NCBI RefSeq assembly: GCF_004917075.1 | Contig: NZ_SSYB01000004.1 | Coordinates: 956,546 to 1,020,545 of the forward strand | Reading direction: 5' to 3' | Length of the DNA: 64,000 nt | DNA from: Geomonas edaphica | GTDB lineage: Bacteria; Desulfobacterota; Desulfuromonadia; Geobacterales; Geobacteraceae | Shown here: positions 17,073 through 25,749 of the stretch, piece after piece | How positions within the stretch are numbered: position 1 is the stretch's first letter | Layout of the letters: every line of letters starts with the position of its first letter | Translations under genes and position numbers: made by a program | Notes under the pieces: generated by a model | What the model was told of the DNA's origin: nothing | The model's database searches: none | The model's input: only the letters and a program-made list of their open reading frames with translations

Positions 17073-18542
17073 ATGGCAGAAAATGGGGGCAATAGTTCGG
17101 CGAGGTGCGGCATCAGCAGACGGGACTTCGTGAAATACACGACGGGGACCGTTGCGTGCCTGTACCTCGGGGCATTAACCACCGCCTGCGGCAGTTCGAC
17201 CCGCAACAGCGATTTCCCGGTAGTCGTCTTCTCCGACGTGCACTTCAACCCTCTGTACGACGGAACGCTTTTCCAGGCGCTCGTCGCAGCGGATGCGGGC
17301 GGTTGGGATGCGGTCTTCAAGACATCAGTCATCACCTCTCCATCGGCCTGGGGCAAGGATTCCAACTATCCCTTGCTCGAGCTCGCCCTGGCAAGCCTGA
17401 AGGCGGTGCTCGGGGCGAGCCCTTTCGTGATTTTCACAGGGGACATTCTCGGGCACGGTCTGCCACAGCTGTTTTATTACCATCTGAACGGGACCACGGC
17501 TCCCCGCGATGCGTCGGATACTGCGGCCATGCAGGCCTTTACCGATAAGGCGGTCACCTTTTTCATGGAAAAGGTGCGCGCTGCTGTCGGAAAACTCCCG
17601 GTCTTTTTCGCGCTGGGCAACGGCGACTCCTATACCGGATACGGGCCGGACAGCACCTTTCTTTCCAATACGAAGGAACTCTTCCACACGACGTTTCTTA
17701 CCGGCATAGGCGACCGTCAGGTATTCGAGCGGACCTTCACATCCGGCGGATATTACTCCGTGGAACCGCCCGGAACCGATCTCATGGTGATCGGGATGAA
17801 CACCATCATTTTTTCTCCGCTGGTAGCGCCGACTCCCGGCGCGAATGACGACGCGGTGGCGGAGCAGTTGGATTGGCTCGACTCAAGGCTTGCCGCCGCC
17901 ACGGTCGCGGGCAAAAAAGTGTGGCTGCTGATGCACGCTCCTCCCGGCGCCGATCTCGGCACGACGGCGCAGCCTGCCAATCTGGACGCCGACGGCCATA
18001 TTTCCTCCGCCACCATGATGTGGGTGCCCCAGTATCAGACAAGGTTTCTGCAGATACTCGCCAACTACCCCGGAGTGATCTCACTTACCCTTGCCGGGCA
18101 TACCCACATGGATGAATATCGCATGCTCCCCTCTTCGGACACGGTGGAGATAACGCCGGCCATAGCTCCGTATTTCGGGAACAACCCGGCATTCAAGGTC
18201 TTCACCATTTCCGGCCGCACCCTTAAGCCGGTCGATTACAGCTCCTTCAACTACGACCTTGCCACCGCTTCTTTGACCTTCTCCCGCTATTACACCTTCT
18301 CCGGTGCGTACTCTCTGACCGGAGATCTGGACGCTTCCCTGGCAAGGCTCACTCCGGCCTTGGTAACGAACAGCGCCGACCAGGCGCTTTACCGGGGGCA
18401 CTACTACTCGGGCCATAATGCGCCCGCTTCAGTGAGTGATACGCTCATCAACCCGATCACTGATAAGAATTGGCCCATCTACTGGAGCGGTATTGAGCAT
18501 ATGGGACAGCAGGAGCTTATCTCGAGCGTAAACGCTTACTGA
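17073..18542 (+). CDS. Tat-exported metallophosphoesterase (acid sphingomyelinase-like)
   Basis: A 489-residue protein. The N terminus has a twin-arginine motif, SRRDFVK, then a hydrophobic stretch ending in TTACGSS, which may be a lipobox. Calcineurin-type metal motifs follow in order: FSDVHFNP (about 53), FTGDILGH (about 120), ALGNGDSY (about 180) and AGHTHMDEY (about 341). The spacing and sequence best fit acid sphingomyelinase-like phosphodiesterases. The third motif reads GNGD where GNHD/E or GNND is usual, so a catalytic His is absent. The ribosome site TGGAGG supports the start. It follows the propeller/phosphoesterase gene and probably shares its transcript. Confidence 0.83.
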   Translation: MAENGGNSSARCGISRRDFVKYTTGTVACLYLGALTTACGSSTRNSDFPVVVFSDVHFNPLYDGTLFQALVAADAGGWDAVFKTSVITSPSAWGKDSNYPLLELALASLKAVLGASPFVIFTGDILGHGLPQLFYYHLNGTTAPRDASDTAAMQAFTDKAVTFFMEKVRAAVGKLPVFFALGNGDSYTGYGPDSTFLSNTKELFHTTFLTGIGDRQVFERTFTSGGYYSVEPPGTDLMVIGMNTIIFSPLVAPTPGANDDAVAEQLDWLDSRLAAATVAGKKVWLLMHAPPGADLGTTAQPANLDADGHISSATMMWVPQYQTRFLQILANYPGVISLTLAGHTHMDEYRMLPSSDTVEITPAIAPYFGNNPAFKVFTISGRTLKPVDYSSFNYDLATASLTFSRYYTFSGAYSLTGDLDASLARLTPALVTNSADQALYRGHYYSGHNAPASVSDTLINPITDKNWPIYWSGIEHMGQQELISSVNAY

Positions 18543-18555
18543 TCACGCAGATGAA

Positions 18556-18629
18556 TGCCCATACCCGGTGCTACGCGCCGCGCTCACCCAATGCCGTGAT
18601 CATGGATAACGAGTTCCGGGTAATGGGCA
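18556..18629. repeat. long inverted repeat between the phosphoesterase and norZ genes
   Basis: TGCCCATACCCGG (18556-18568) and CCGGGTAATGGGCA (18616-18629) are complementary apart from one bulged base, with a 47-nt spacer. It could fold in RNA or be a protein-binding site. There is no T-run, so it is not a typical intrinsic terminator. Confidence 0.5.
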
Positions 18630-18645
18630 CTTCTTCCCGCCATGT

Positions 18646-18673
18646 TTGACACACGAAGAGAGGCTGTTACATT
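18646..18673 (+). promoter_or_regulatory. predicted promoter for norZ
   Basis: TTGACA (18646-18651) and TACATT (18668-18673) are separated by 16 bp, about 120 bp upstream of the norZ start. I did not find a clear FNR, NsrR or NorR site in the same region. Confidence 0.5.
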
Positions 18674-18791
18674 CTTTCAGTTGTGGCAATTCGAAAAGCC
18701 CTCCTCCAAATCTCCCCATAATAGATAAGCCTAATGCAGAGTTAGGAAGTGTTGGACCGGTTGTCGTCAAAACCTAGTAATGGAGGTTTCC

Positions 18792-21047
18792 ATGAACGTG
18801 CGCGATAAGAACTTGGTTCTCTCACCCCGGTGGCTGGTGACCGCAGTGGTCACCTTCCTGCTCGGATTTTCCGTGATGGGCTACCTCGCCTACCGCAACG
18901 CCTACGAGGGCCCGCCGGTCCCGCGGGAGGTGCGGGTGACGGACGGCACGGTGCTCTACACCGGTGACGACGTCATCGCCGGACAGCAGATCTTCCAGAA
19001 GCTGGGGCTCATGCAGTACGGGACCATTTTCGGCCACGGCGCCTACCTCGGCCCGGACTTTACCGCCCAATACCTGCACCTAAGCGGCGAAAAGCAGACG
19101 GGGTATTATGCGGGGCAAGGACTTTCCCCCGCGGACGCGGCAGCCAAGGTTCGCACCGAGTTCAGGGAAAACAGCTACCGCCCGGAGAGCGGCCAGCTCA
19201 CCTTTTCTCCGGACAGGGCGCGCGCGCACGCGGAACTCATCGACTACTACCGCGGCTGGTTCGGGCCCTTGCAGACGCAGCAGGGTTTGAAGCGGCCGTA
19301 CCTGAACGACCCGGAGGAGATCAGGAAGCTCACCGCCTATTTCTCCTGGGCCGCCTGGACCACCACTGCACAGCGCCCGGGTACCGAACACTCCTACACC
19401 AACAACTGGCCGCCGGACAATCTTGCGGGTAACCGACCCACCTCGGGAGCATTGCTTTGGAGCGTGCTGAGCCTGATCGCACTGCTCTGCGGCACCGGCG
19501 CCACCCTCTTTGCATTCGGACGCTACGAGTTCCTCGGGTGGCATGCGGCGGACGAATATTCGTCGAAGATGGAGGCCCCGGACAAGATGCAGCTCACCCC
19601 GTCGCAGCGCACGGTGGCCTGGTACTTCCTGGTGGTCTCCGGGCTATTCCTCCTGCAGGGGCTTCTTGGCGGCGTGAACGCGCACTACCACGTCGAGCCG
19701 GCTGGTTTTTACGGCTGGTCACTCGGTGACATCCTGCCTTACAACCTCTCGCGCATGTGGCACGTGCAGCTCGCACTCTTCTTCGTGGCCTCGAGCTTTC
19801 TAGCCATGGGGATCTTCCTGACACCCATGATCGCCGGAAAGGAACCGCCGCATCAGGAGAAGCTGGCGCTTGTCCTTCTCGGCGCGCTGGTGGTCGTGGT
19901 CGTTGGGAGCCTCACCGGTGAAGCGATGAGCCTCAAAGGGCTCCTGTCCACCGGCGGCCCCTGGTTCTACGTTGGATCCCAAGGGTGGGAGTACCTTGAT
20001 CTCGGGCGGCTGTGGCAGATACTGCTGACGGTCGGAATGCTGATCTGGCTCGTCATCCTGGTGCGCGGCATGAGGGAAAGGCTGCGTGGGGAGCACCCGG
20101 GCAACATGCCGTGGCTTTTCGTCTACAGCGCGGTTTCCATCCCCCTTTTCTACGCCGCCGGCATGCTGTACGGCAAGACGACCCATTTCAACCAGGTCGA
20201 GTTCTGGCGCTTTTGGGTGGTGCACCTGTGGGTTGAGGACTTCCTGGAGCTCTTCACCACCATCATGGTCGCCTACGTCTTCATGCTCATGGGGGTGGTG
20301 CGCGTGCGGGTAGCAACCACCATCATCTATCTGGACATCATCCTCTATTCCATAGGCGGGGTGCTCGGCACCATGCACCACCTCTACTTCAGCGGACAGC
20401 CCGAAGTGCACATGGCGTTTGGTGCGTTCTTCTCCGCCATGGAGGTCATCCCCCTGTTGCTTCTGACCTACGAGGCGTGGAAGTTCATGGGCCTTGGTGC
20501 TCCTGCCGGGACTTCCATGCTCAGTACCGCGGCCGACATGTTCCCGCACAAATGGGCCGTGATGTTCCTGATCGCGGTCGGCTTCTGGAACTTCCTGGGC
20601 GCTGGGGTGTTCGGTTTCCTGATCAATCTTCCCATCGTGAGCTACTATGAGATCGGCACCCAGTGGACCGCCAATCACGGTCATGGCGCCATGATGGGGG
20701 TGTACGGCATGCTATCCCTGGGCTTTTTCATGTTCGTGGCGCGCTACTTCGTTCCTCTTGACCGCGCCAGCAACCGCGCCATGGCCATCGCCTTCTGGTG
20801 CACCAACCTGGGGCTCGCCTGTATGCTCTTTTTGAACCTCTTCCCGGTGGGGCTGCTCCAGTTGAGAAAGATCCTTGCCACCTCCTATTGGGAGGGGCGG
20901 CAGCCGGATTTCTTCACCGATCCCATGGTGCGCGTATTCGAGTGGCTGCGCCTGCCCGGTGACACCCTCTTCATCATAGGGATACTGCCGGTGGTCTACC
21001 TTGCCGTGCGCATGTTCCTGAATAGGAACCGGCCGCGCGTTCTCTAG
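18792..21047 (+). CDS. norZ: quinol-dependent nitric oxide reductase
   Basis: A 751-residue integral membrane protein of the heme-copper oxidase superfamily. The N-terminal domain (first TM, then a soluble part with DGTVLYTGDDVIAGQQIFQK and YGTIFGHGAYLGPDFTAQYL) matches the fused cytochrome-c-like region of qNOR, which lacks heme c. The rest holds about twelve further TM helices with the catalytic His-rich segments (VVHLWVEDFLELF, GTMHHLYFSGQPE, WTANHGHGAMMGVYG). It reduces NO to N2O with quinol, giving NO detoxification or respiration. The ATG at 18792 follows TGGAGGTTTCC; the ATG 12 bp upstream overlaps that ribosome site. Monocistronic, with a terminator after it. Confidence 0.93.
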   Translation: MNVRDKNLVLSPRWLVTAVVTFLLGFSVMGYLAYRNAYEGPPVPREVRVTDGTVLYTGDDVIAGQQIFQKLGLMQYGTIFGHGAYLGPDFTAQYLHLSGEKQTGYYAGQGLSPADAAAKVRTEFRENSYRPESGQLTFSPDRARAHAELIDYYRGWFGPLQTQQGLKRPYLNDPEEIRKLTAYFSWAAWTTTAQRPGTEHSYTNNWPPDNLAGNRPTSGALLWSVLSLIALLCGTGATLFAFGRYEFLGWHAADEYSSKMEAPDKMQLTPSQRTVAWYFLVVSGLFLLQGLLGGVNAHYHVEPAGFYGWSLGDILPYNLSRMWHVQLALFFVASSFLAMGIFLTPMIAGKEPPHQEKLALVLLGALVVVVVGSLTGEAMSLKGLLSTGGPWFYVGSQGWEYLDLGRLWQILLTVGMLIWLVILVRGMRERLRGEHPGNMPWLFVYSAVSIPLFYAAGMLYGKTTHFNQVEFWRFWVVHLWVEDFLELFTTIMVAYVFMLMGVVRVRVATTIIYLDIILYSIGGVLGTMHHLYFSGQPEVHMAFGAFFSAMEVIPLLLLTYEAWKFMGLGAPAGTSMLSTAADMFPHKWAVMFLIAVGFWNFLGAGVFGFLINLPIVSYYEIGTQWTANHGHGAMMGVYGMLSLGFFMFVARYFVPLDRASNRAMAIAFWCTNLGLACMLFLNLFPVGLLQLRKILATSYWEGRQPDFFTDPMVRVFEWLRLPGDTLFIIGILPVVYLAVRMFLNRNRPRVL

Positions 21048-21073
21048 TTGGTTGCAACCGGAATCTGAAAGAG

Positions 21074-21106
21074 AAAAGGCCTTGCCTGTGGTGAGGCCTT
21101 TTTTTT
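21074..21106 (+). terminator. intrinsic terminator after norZ
   Basis: The stem AAAAGGCCT and AGGCCTTTT surrounds an 11-nt loop, and the T-run continues to 21106. Confidence 0.85.
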
Positions 21107-21216
21107 CGTTGCGCTCTGTTGGAGGGCGGTTCTTCGACCCGGATATGTCTTGGAGGATCGACACCTGTTGCGTATAATCCGCATCATTCGAGTGTTGGTG
21201 TTAAAGGAGAAGATTC

Positions 21217-21696
21217 TTGGCGGAAAGCAAGGTAATGATATGGATCGACGCGGATGCGTGTCCTCGTGTGATAAAGGAAATTGTCTTCAGGGCTTCGGAG
21301 CGCCTACAGATGCCGGTGTGCCTGGTTGCCAATCAAAGCCTCGCCAAGCATGAAACCAAGCTGGTGAGATCCGTCGTGGTCGGGAAAGGGTTCGACGTCG
21401 CCGACGACTACATCGCCGAACACGTGGGTCCGGACGACGTGGTCATCACCGCGGACATACCGTTGGCTGCGAGGGTTGTCGCCAAGGGTGCCGTCGCCAT
21501 TGATCCGCGCGGCGAACTGCTCACCGAGGAGAACGTAGGCGAGCGTCTCGCCATGAGGGACTTCATGATGGAGTTGAGGGATGGGGGGCTCGTACAGGGA
21601 GGACCGGCCCAGTTCAGCCTCACCGACCGTCAGCGTTTCGCCTCATCGCTCGATCGTCTGCTGACCCAGATGCACAAGGGAATGCGTCCGGTTTGA
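21217..21696 (+). CDS. YaiI/YqxD family protein (UPF0178)
   Basis: A 159-residue protein with the family signatures [16 protein letters not shown] at the N terminus, [27 protein letters not shown] and [13 protein letters not shown]. The conserved Asp pattern resembles PIN/NYN-type nuclease folds, but the role in the cell is not established. The TTG at 21217 follows AAAGGAGAAGATTC; the ATG at 21235 aligns better with family N termini and is a real alternative. A strong terminator follows. Confidence 0.85.
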   Translation: MAESKVMIWIDADACPRVIKEIVFRASERLQMPVCLVANQSLAKHETKLVRSVVVGKGFDVADDYIAEHVGPDDVVITADIPLAARVVAKGAVAIDPRGELLTEENVGERLAMRDFMMELRDGGLVQGGPAQFSLTDRQRFASSLDRLLTQMHKGMRPV

Positions 21697-21734
21697 GTGA
21701 TGGGGCAGCACTTGGGACGGATCTCCACCGTTAG

Positions 21735-21766
21735 AAAAGGCCCTTGGATTTTTCCAAGGGCCTTTC
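21735..21766 (+). terminator. intrinsic terminator after the YaiI family gene
   Basis: The stem AAAAGGCCCTTGGA and TCCAAGGGCCTTT has a TTTT loop and a following T-rich tail. It is almost identical to the terminator at 35276-35307. Confidence 0.9.
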
Positions 21767-22153
21767 TTGTCCACTTTTGTAAGAGGCGGCTCGCGTTGTC
21801 GCTCCGTTTTTTCGAAAACTCTTCTGAGCGATGCGAAAATTCTTTACCGAAGAGTTTATCTTCAACAGCCTCGAGTTTTGGCTGCAATTTGTTTCGAAAA
21901 CGTGTCTGAGTGTGGCGAAAACCGCTCCTGCGGAGACTTTCGAGTCCCGCGGGAAAAACTGTGCATCACTTGAAAAATTAGGAGCCCGGGATACCGTCTA
22001 TCATTAGTCTTCCAAAGAACTCAGCCACGGAAAAAACGGACCGAAAGTGAAACACACTAATCAGGTCAATGAGTGAGCGAGGCCCAGAGTTAAGCAAATC
22101 TGGCCGCCCTTACAGGGGGCGGCCAGGGGAAAATACCAAAAAATAACTTCATC
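21767..22153. other. 387-bp upstream region of the riboswitch operon
   Basis: No gene is seen. It contains an imperfect 29-bp direct repeat (21811-21839 and 21893-21921) and a strong GC-rich hairpin, TGGCCGCC..GGCGGCCA, at 22101-22125. The operon promoter should lie in this region or just after it. A weak candidate is TTGAAA (21970-21975) with TACCGT 16 bp later, but it is not convincing. Confidence 0.4.
21811..21921. repeat. imperfect 29-bp direct repeat, two copies
   Basis: The copies at 21811-21839 and 21893-21921 both begin TTCGAAAAC, share CTGAG in the middle and end GCGAAAA, 82 bp apart start to start. They could be binding sites or a degenerate dispersed repeat. Confidence 0.55.
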
Positions 22154-22227
22154 CTGAAAGGCCAACCCCTTCGCGAGGAGGGGACGGAAAGCGGCGGATC
22201 TTCGTTCGAAGATGGCCGAGCTGCCAA
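22154..22227 (+). promoter_or_regulatory. GEMM-I-like cyclic dinucleotide riboswitch aptamer
   Basis: The order of elements fits the GEMM-I aptamer. AAAGGCCAACC is a variant of the GGCAAACC box. A perfect 7-bp stem with a GCGA (GNRA) tetraloop follows (CCCCTTC..GGAGGGG, 22167-22184). Next come ACGGAAAGC (consensus ACGCAAAGC), a second stem ATCTTC/GAAGAT (22198-22212), and GATGGCCGAGCTGCC, close to the consensus GATAGCCGGGTTGCC. Known ligands of this class are c-di-GMP and, in Geobacter variants, 3',3'-cGAMP. By hand alignment the discriminating base is G, but the variant box makes this uncertain. Its 3' element forms one arm of the terminator that follows. Confidence 0.75.
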
Positions 22228-22261
22228 GGGAAATTTCCCCTAGCGCGCTCGGCCTTTTTTT
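22214..22261 (+). terminator. riboswitch expression-platform terminator
   Basis: GGCCGAGC (22214-22221), part of the aptamer's conserved 3' element, is perfectly complementary to GCTCGGCC (22247-22254), followed by a run of seven T. An inner palindrome, GGGAAATTTCCC, sits between the arms. Because aptamer and terminator share bases, ligand binding should prevent the terminator, giving an ON switch. The direction is inferred from the overlap. Confidence 0.8.
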
Positions 22262-22411
22262 GTGCCGGTACGGAGGGTAACGACATCGCAGGGGCAGCCG
22301 GCATGGCAGCGCGTCAGGATGCCATACAGGAAAGGCGCACTACGAGGCGGATCACCCGAGCCCCCGGGAGAACCAGGCGAAATGACCGAAAACAGGAAAG
22401 GAGAAACGGTT

Positions 22412-23917
22412 ATGAAGGCAAAATTACTGCTCCTCGCAATCTCGTGTGCGGTGTTGTCGCTGCTACCATGTGCGTACGCCCAACCAACCGGACACGACTC
22501 CCGTGCGCTGGCGAGCTTTCGAAACGCGCTCGATCAGGACGGATTCGACGTCCGGACAGGCCAGAGCATGTCCCTCGACATGTGGCAGCAGTACTGTAAC
22601 GGAGTGACCTCCAGCGCCAAATACAACAACAAGGGCGCGCCGTATCTGACAGCAGCGGTTCCGCATCTTCCTGGCGATACCACGGTGATTCCGTATGCTT
22701 TCCAACTCCGTCCCGATGAGGCGATGGTCCTGATCGGCGTAACGCCTCCTCCCGAGACCTACTTCTCCTACCAGCCTTTCCTTACCAATAAGTTTTACGC
22801 CCAGCCCGTGCCTGTCGAGCTCCTTACCGCGCCGATCCAGGGATGCGGGGGAGATCCGCACTGTCTGGACGTGGGGTCCAGCCTGGGGGATACCGTGAAC
22901 GTCGCGACCATCAAGACGCTGGGCCCCGGGCCGTACAACGCACCGATGGTGCTGATTTTCACTCCCGATAAGGGCACCGATGCGCGCGTTCGCTCGGCGC
23001 TTCTGAAGGCGGGCTATCCCGCGTCAATCCTCAATACCATCGTCATCCCCGTCTCGTTGGCGAATCTGGGAATCGGACCAGGGCACGACGTACTCATGCT
23101 TCTTGGGCGAAACGCGATGTGGCTGAACGGCGCGGCCGGCGAAGCCGCGGGGCTTGCTTATCTCGCCAGTTTGAACACGGCAAATTCGCCGATATCCGTC
23201 TTCCGAGTGACCCCGAAGACATTCTCGGTGGCAGGCCTCGATCCATTCCCTGCCCCGGAGCTGCGCGTCCGCGGAACCGGAAAAACGGAAATGAGCCTGA
23301 TGGGGAAACTTGACGAGATCCGCGAAAGCGTGATCGGCAAATACACCGAAATGGGTTACGTCGTGGCCGCCGAATACACGTCGGCGCCGGGCAGCTACGA
23401 CGGTTACGATTTCATCCAGCAGATGAAGCGCGCCTTTCTCGATTGCCGCGACACGATCTACGTCGGTGCCGGCGCCGAATCGTTTCCCGACCGCTACGAT
23501 ATCAGGTTGACCGACGACGAATTCATGGTCGTGTACGGTGTCAACCACACCGCCACCGGCAAAGCCTCGTACATGAACCTGAATGCCTATGCGAAGCCGT
23601 CGCAGCTGGCGATAGGCAGCGTCTTCGATACCGACTTTGTGCACAGCGCTGATGCGTATCTTGACGCAGGCGATCCGGCAGCTTCTTCGATGTTCGCCTA
23701 CAAGGTCTCATGGCAGTGCGGCGGCGAGGATTTCTGCCTGCAAATGTCTAGCGGCGATTGCTCGAGATTACAGCTCGACGGTCCCGAGCACGCGGCCGAC
23801 CGGGCAAACACGCCGTTGGCCTTCGGCACCCGTTCCTATCTCGAGCCGGGGACGAGCGTCGGACCGGCCTTCACCGAAGTCGTCTATCACCGGATGATCA
23901 AGTTTTCGCGGCCGTGA
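22412..23917 (+). CDS. secreted protein of unrecognised paralogous family, member 1
   Basis: A 501-residue exported protein with a signal peptide (MKAKLLLLAISCAVLSLLPC, ending AYAQ). It shares a colinear set of motifs with the products at 24071, 25750 and 31018: TPPPETYFSYQPF, GDTVNVATIKT, FTPDKGTDARV, AGYPASILNT, LRVRGTGKTEM, CRDTIYV, FMVVYGVNHTATGKASYMN, a C-terminal Cys trio (WQCGGEDFCLQMSSGDC) and a final SYLEPGTSVGP..RMIKF segment. I do not recognise the family and assign no activity. The ATG at 22412 follows AAAGGAGAAACGGTT; longer forms from 22262 would run through the riboswitch terminator region. First gene of the operon. Confidence 0.85.
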   Translation: MKAKLLLLAISCAVLSLLPCAYAQPTGHDSRALASFRNALDQDGFDVRTGQSMSLDMWQQYCNGVTSSAKYNNKGAPYLTAAVPHLPGDTTVIPYAFQLRPDEAMVLIGVTPPPETYFSYQPFLTNKFYAQPVPVELLTAPIQGCGGDPHCLDVGSSLGDTVNVATIKTLGPGPYNAPMVLIFTPDKGTDARVRSALLKAGYPASILNTIVIPVSLANLGIGPGHDVLMLLGRNAMWLNGAAGEAAGLAYLASLNTANSPISVFRVTPKTFSVAGLDPFPAPELRVRGTGKTEMSLMGKLDEIRESVIGKYTEMGYVVAAEYTSAPGSYDGYDFIQQMKRAFLDCRDTIYVGAGAESFPDRYDIRLTDDEFMVVYGVNHTATGKASYMNLNAYAKPSQLAIGSVFDTDFVHSADAYLDAGDPAASSMFAYKVSWQCGGEDFCLQMSSGDCSRLQLDGPEHAADRANTPLAFGTRSYLEPGTSVGPAFTEVVYHRMIKFSRP

Positions 23918-24070
23918 ATTTCGCCGCTTCAACACCCGCAGCGCAACATCGGCGGTCCACGATACAGACCGTGACACGGTAGCACTTGGGGCTGGAGATC
24001 AGCCGCGCTTCTCAAGGCCAGGGGCGTCCCAATATGGCTCCGGACGTCTCTGCTGCAAAGGAGGATACCG

Positions 24071-25720
24071 ATGAGTGCATCGAAATTGTTTTGGCTATGT
24101 ATTTTTACGCTGCTCATTACCGTCTCCGGCAGCCAAGGCGCTGCGACGGACCCGCTCAGCAAGGCGAACCGGTTGCCGGCGTCCCTTGAGATGACGGTGC
24201 AGAATTTCCAGGGCGCGGTCTTGCAGGAGGGGTACGAGGTGGCGCGGGGGTACTGGAGGCTGTGGGGAGCCGATGACTGCAAGTTGCCGCTGCAGTCGGT
24301 CGGCTTCTGCTACGGCAATAATCCGACCGCTCCGTACGTGCTGGCCATTGTCCCCCCGTGGAAGGACGAATTCGTTGACCGGAGCCTGCAGCATGCGCTC
24401 GTTCAAGGGAAAAGGGGGATGGCGGCAAATTACCGCCTGGGTGAAAGGGAAGCGTTGGTGATTCTTGCCCAGATGCCCCCGCCGGCCCGCTACTTCGGCA
24501 TGGGGACGAACGTCTTTACCCGGCAGACCGAGCTCAACAAGAGTGACCCGGTGTATGCGAAGCTGGATACACCCTCAACACTGGATCTGCTGTACATCAT
24601 CTTCGGTGCGTCGCCAGATCCCACCCGCATGATGATGATCGCGAGCTTCGGCGACACCATCAACAACGTCATGATCGACAACCAGAGTGCCGGGGTCTGG
24701 GGAGAGCCCCGTTATTTCGTGATCACGGCCGACGAGCAGATGGCCACGGCGATGACCGAGGCGCTCCAGAAAGCGGGGGTCGACAAGAGCTTGGTTTTCA
24801 CGGAGCCGGCAGGTTTCATCAACCCGGACGACGCGGCCAAACCGCAACTGCTTCGTTTGGGATATGGCCCTGAGGCGGACGATTTCATCACGTACATTCG
24901 CTACTCGATGCCGAACGACACTGTTCTGGGTGAGAAGTGGCGCGAAGAGCTGCCACTGACGATACTCCGGGTCCGGGCCCCGAACGGCGGCCAGGCTCAG
25001 AAGCCTTACAAGATTCAGCAATACGAGACGAAGAGCTGGAACTTCGACGAGTCGGCCTTGCAGGGCGATCTCAATAGCCTCGTGGCGGCGGTCAAGAGCT
25101 ACTGGCGCCAGGACGGCGCCGGTCAGCGGCCGGACGCGCCGACAGCCCAGTTCAAGAGCCTTACCGGCTGGGTCGACCTCGTCGGCCAGCACTGTTTGGG
25201 GTATGACGGTCCTCCCCCCACGGACCCGGCGGAAAACATCACGCTGCCGCGCGGCCCGATGAACTGCCTGGGCGACAACATGGATGACGAGCCCCAGATC
25301 AGTGCCGGAACCTACCGGCTCGATGAGGGGCAGGTGATCGCAGTGGTCGGGACGCTGGGCACCAAAACCGGCAATGCCACCTACACGAGCCTTGCGGTCA
25401 ACTGGTTCCCGCAGCTCGTCGGCGTCCTGAACAGTGACGACCCTGTTCTCGAAGAGAGTGCGGAGAAGTTTAAAGGCGCACTGTCAGATCCGCAGCTGTA
25501 TAAAAAATTCTACGTCTACTATTACGCGCGGGACTGCAGCGGGCTCTATCCTTTCTGTGAGGAAGTCCCGAGGCAGCTCGTTCCTGCCGGTGGCACCATC
25601 AAAATCTTGCAGCGGAACTACATGACCCCCGGTACAACGCGCGGACCGGACCCGTTGAAGGTTCTCGCCCCGTATTCCATCCAGTTCGATGGCACAAAGG
25701 GGATGCGTCCGGCGCTTTGA
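24071..25720 (+). CDS. secreted protein of the same family, member 2 (divergent)
   Basis: A 549-residue exported protein; signal peptide about residues 1-24. It keeps the order of family motifs: PPPARYFGMGTNVF, FGDTINNVMIDN, VITADEQMATAM, ALQKAGVDKSLVF and RDCSGLYPFCEEV. It has lost the RGTGKTE element (reads RVRAPNGGQ) and carries extra insertions, so it is the most divergent of the four. Its C-terminal part reads NYMTPGTTRGPDPLKV where the others have an xYxEPxTxVGP motif. The ribosome site AAAGGAGGATACCG supports the start. It lies 153 bp after member 1, and no terminator separates them. Confidence 0.8.
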   Translation: MSASKLFWLCIFTLLITVSGSQGAATDPLSKANRLPASLEMTVQNFQGAVLQEGYEVARGYWRLWGADDCKLPLQSVGFCYGNNPTAPYVLAIVPPWKDEFVDRSLQHALVQGKRGMAANYRLGEREALVILAQMPPPARYFGMGTNVFTRQTELNKSDPVYAKLDTPSTLDLLYIIFGASPDPTRMMMIASFGDTINNVMIDNQSAGVWGEPRYFVITADEQMATAMTEALQKAGVDKSLVFTEPAGFINPDDAAKPQLLRLGYGPEADDFITYIRYSMPNDTVLGEKWREELPLTILRVRAPNGGQAQKPYKIQQYETKSWNFDESALQGDLNSLVAAVKSYWRQDGAGQRPDAPTAQFKSLTGWVDLVGQHCLGYDGPPPTDPAENITLPRGPMNCLGDNMDDEPQISAGTYRLDEGQVIAVVGTLGTKTGNATYTSLAVNWFPQLVGVLNSDDPVLEESAEKFKGALSDPQLYKKFYVYYYARDCSGLYPFCEEVPRQLVPAGGTIKILQRNYMTPGTTRGPDPLKVLAPYSIQFDGTKGMRPAL

Positions 25721-25749
25721 GGGGCGCTCAGAAACACAGGAGAACCGAC

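Noticed and set aside
22262-22411. Longer N terminus for the first paralogue
   Set aside because: The extension begins within the terminator T-run and puts 50 non-conserved residues before a good signal peptide with its own ribosome site.
23266-23289. RGTGKTE in the secreted paralogues read as a nucleotide-binding P-loop
   Set aside because: It lacks the full GxxxxGK[ST] spacing, the proteins are exported where ATP is scarce, and one member has lost the motif. It is treated only as a family signature.
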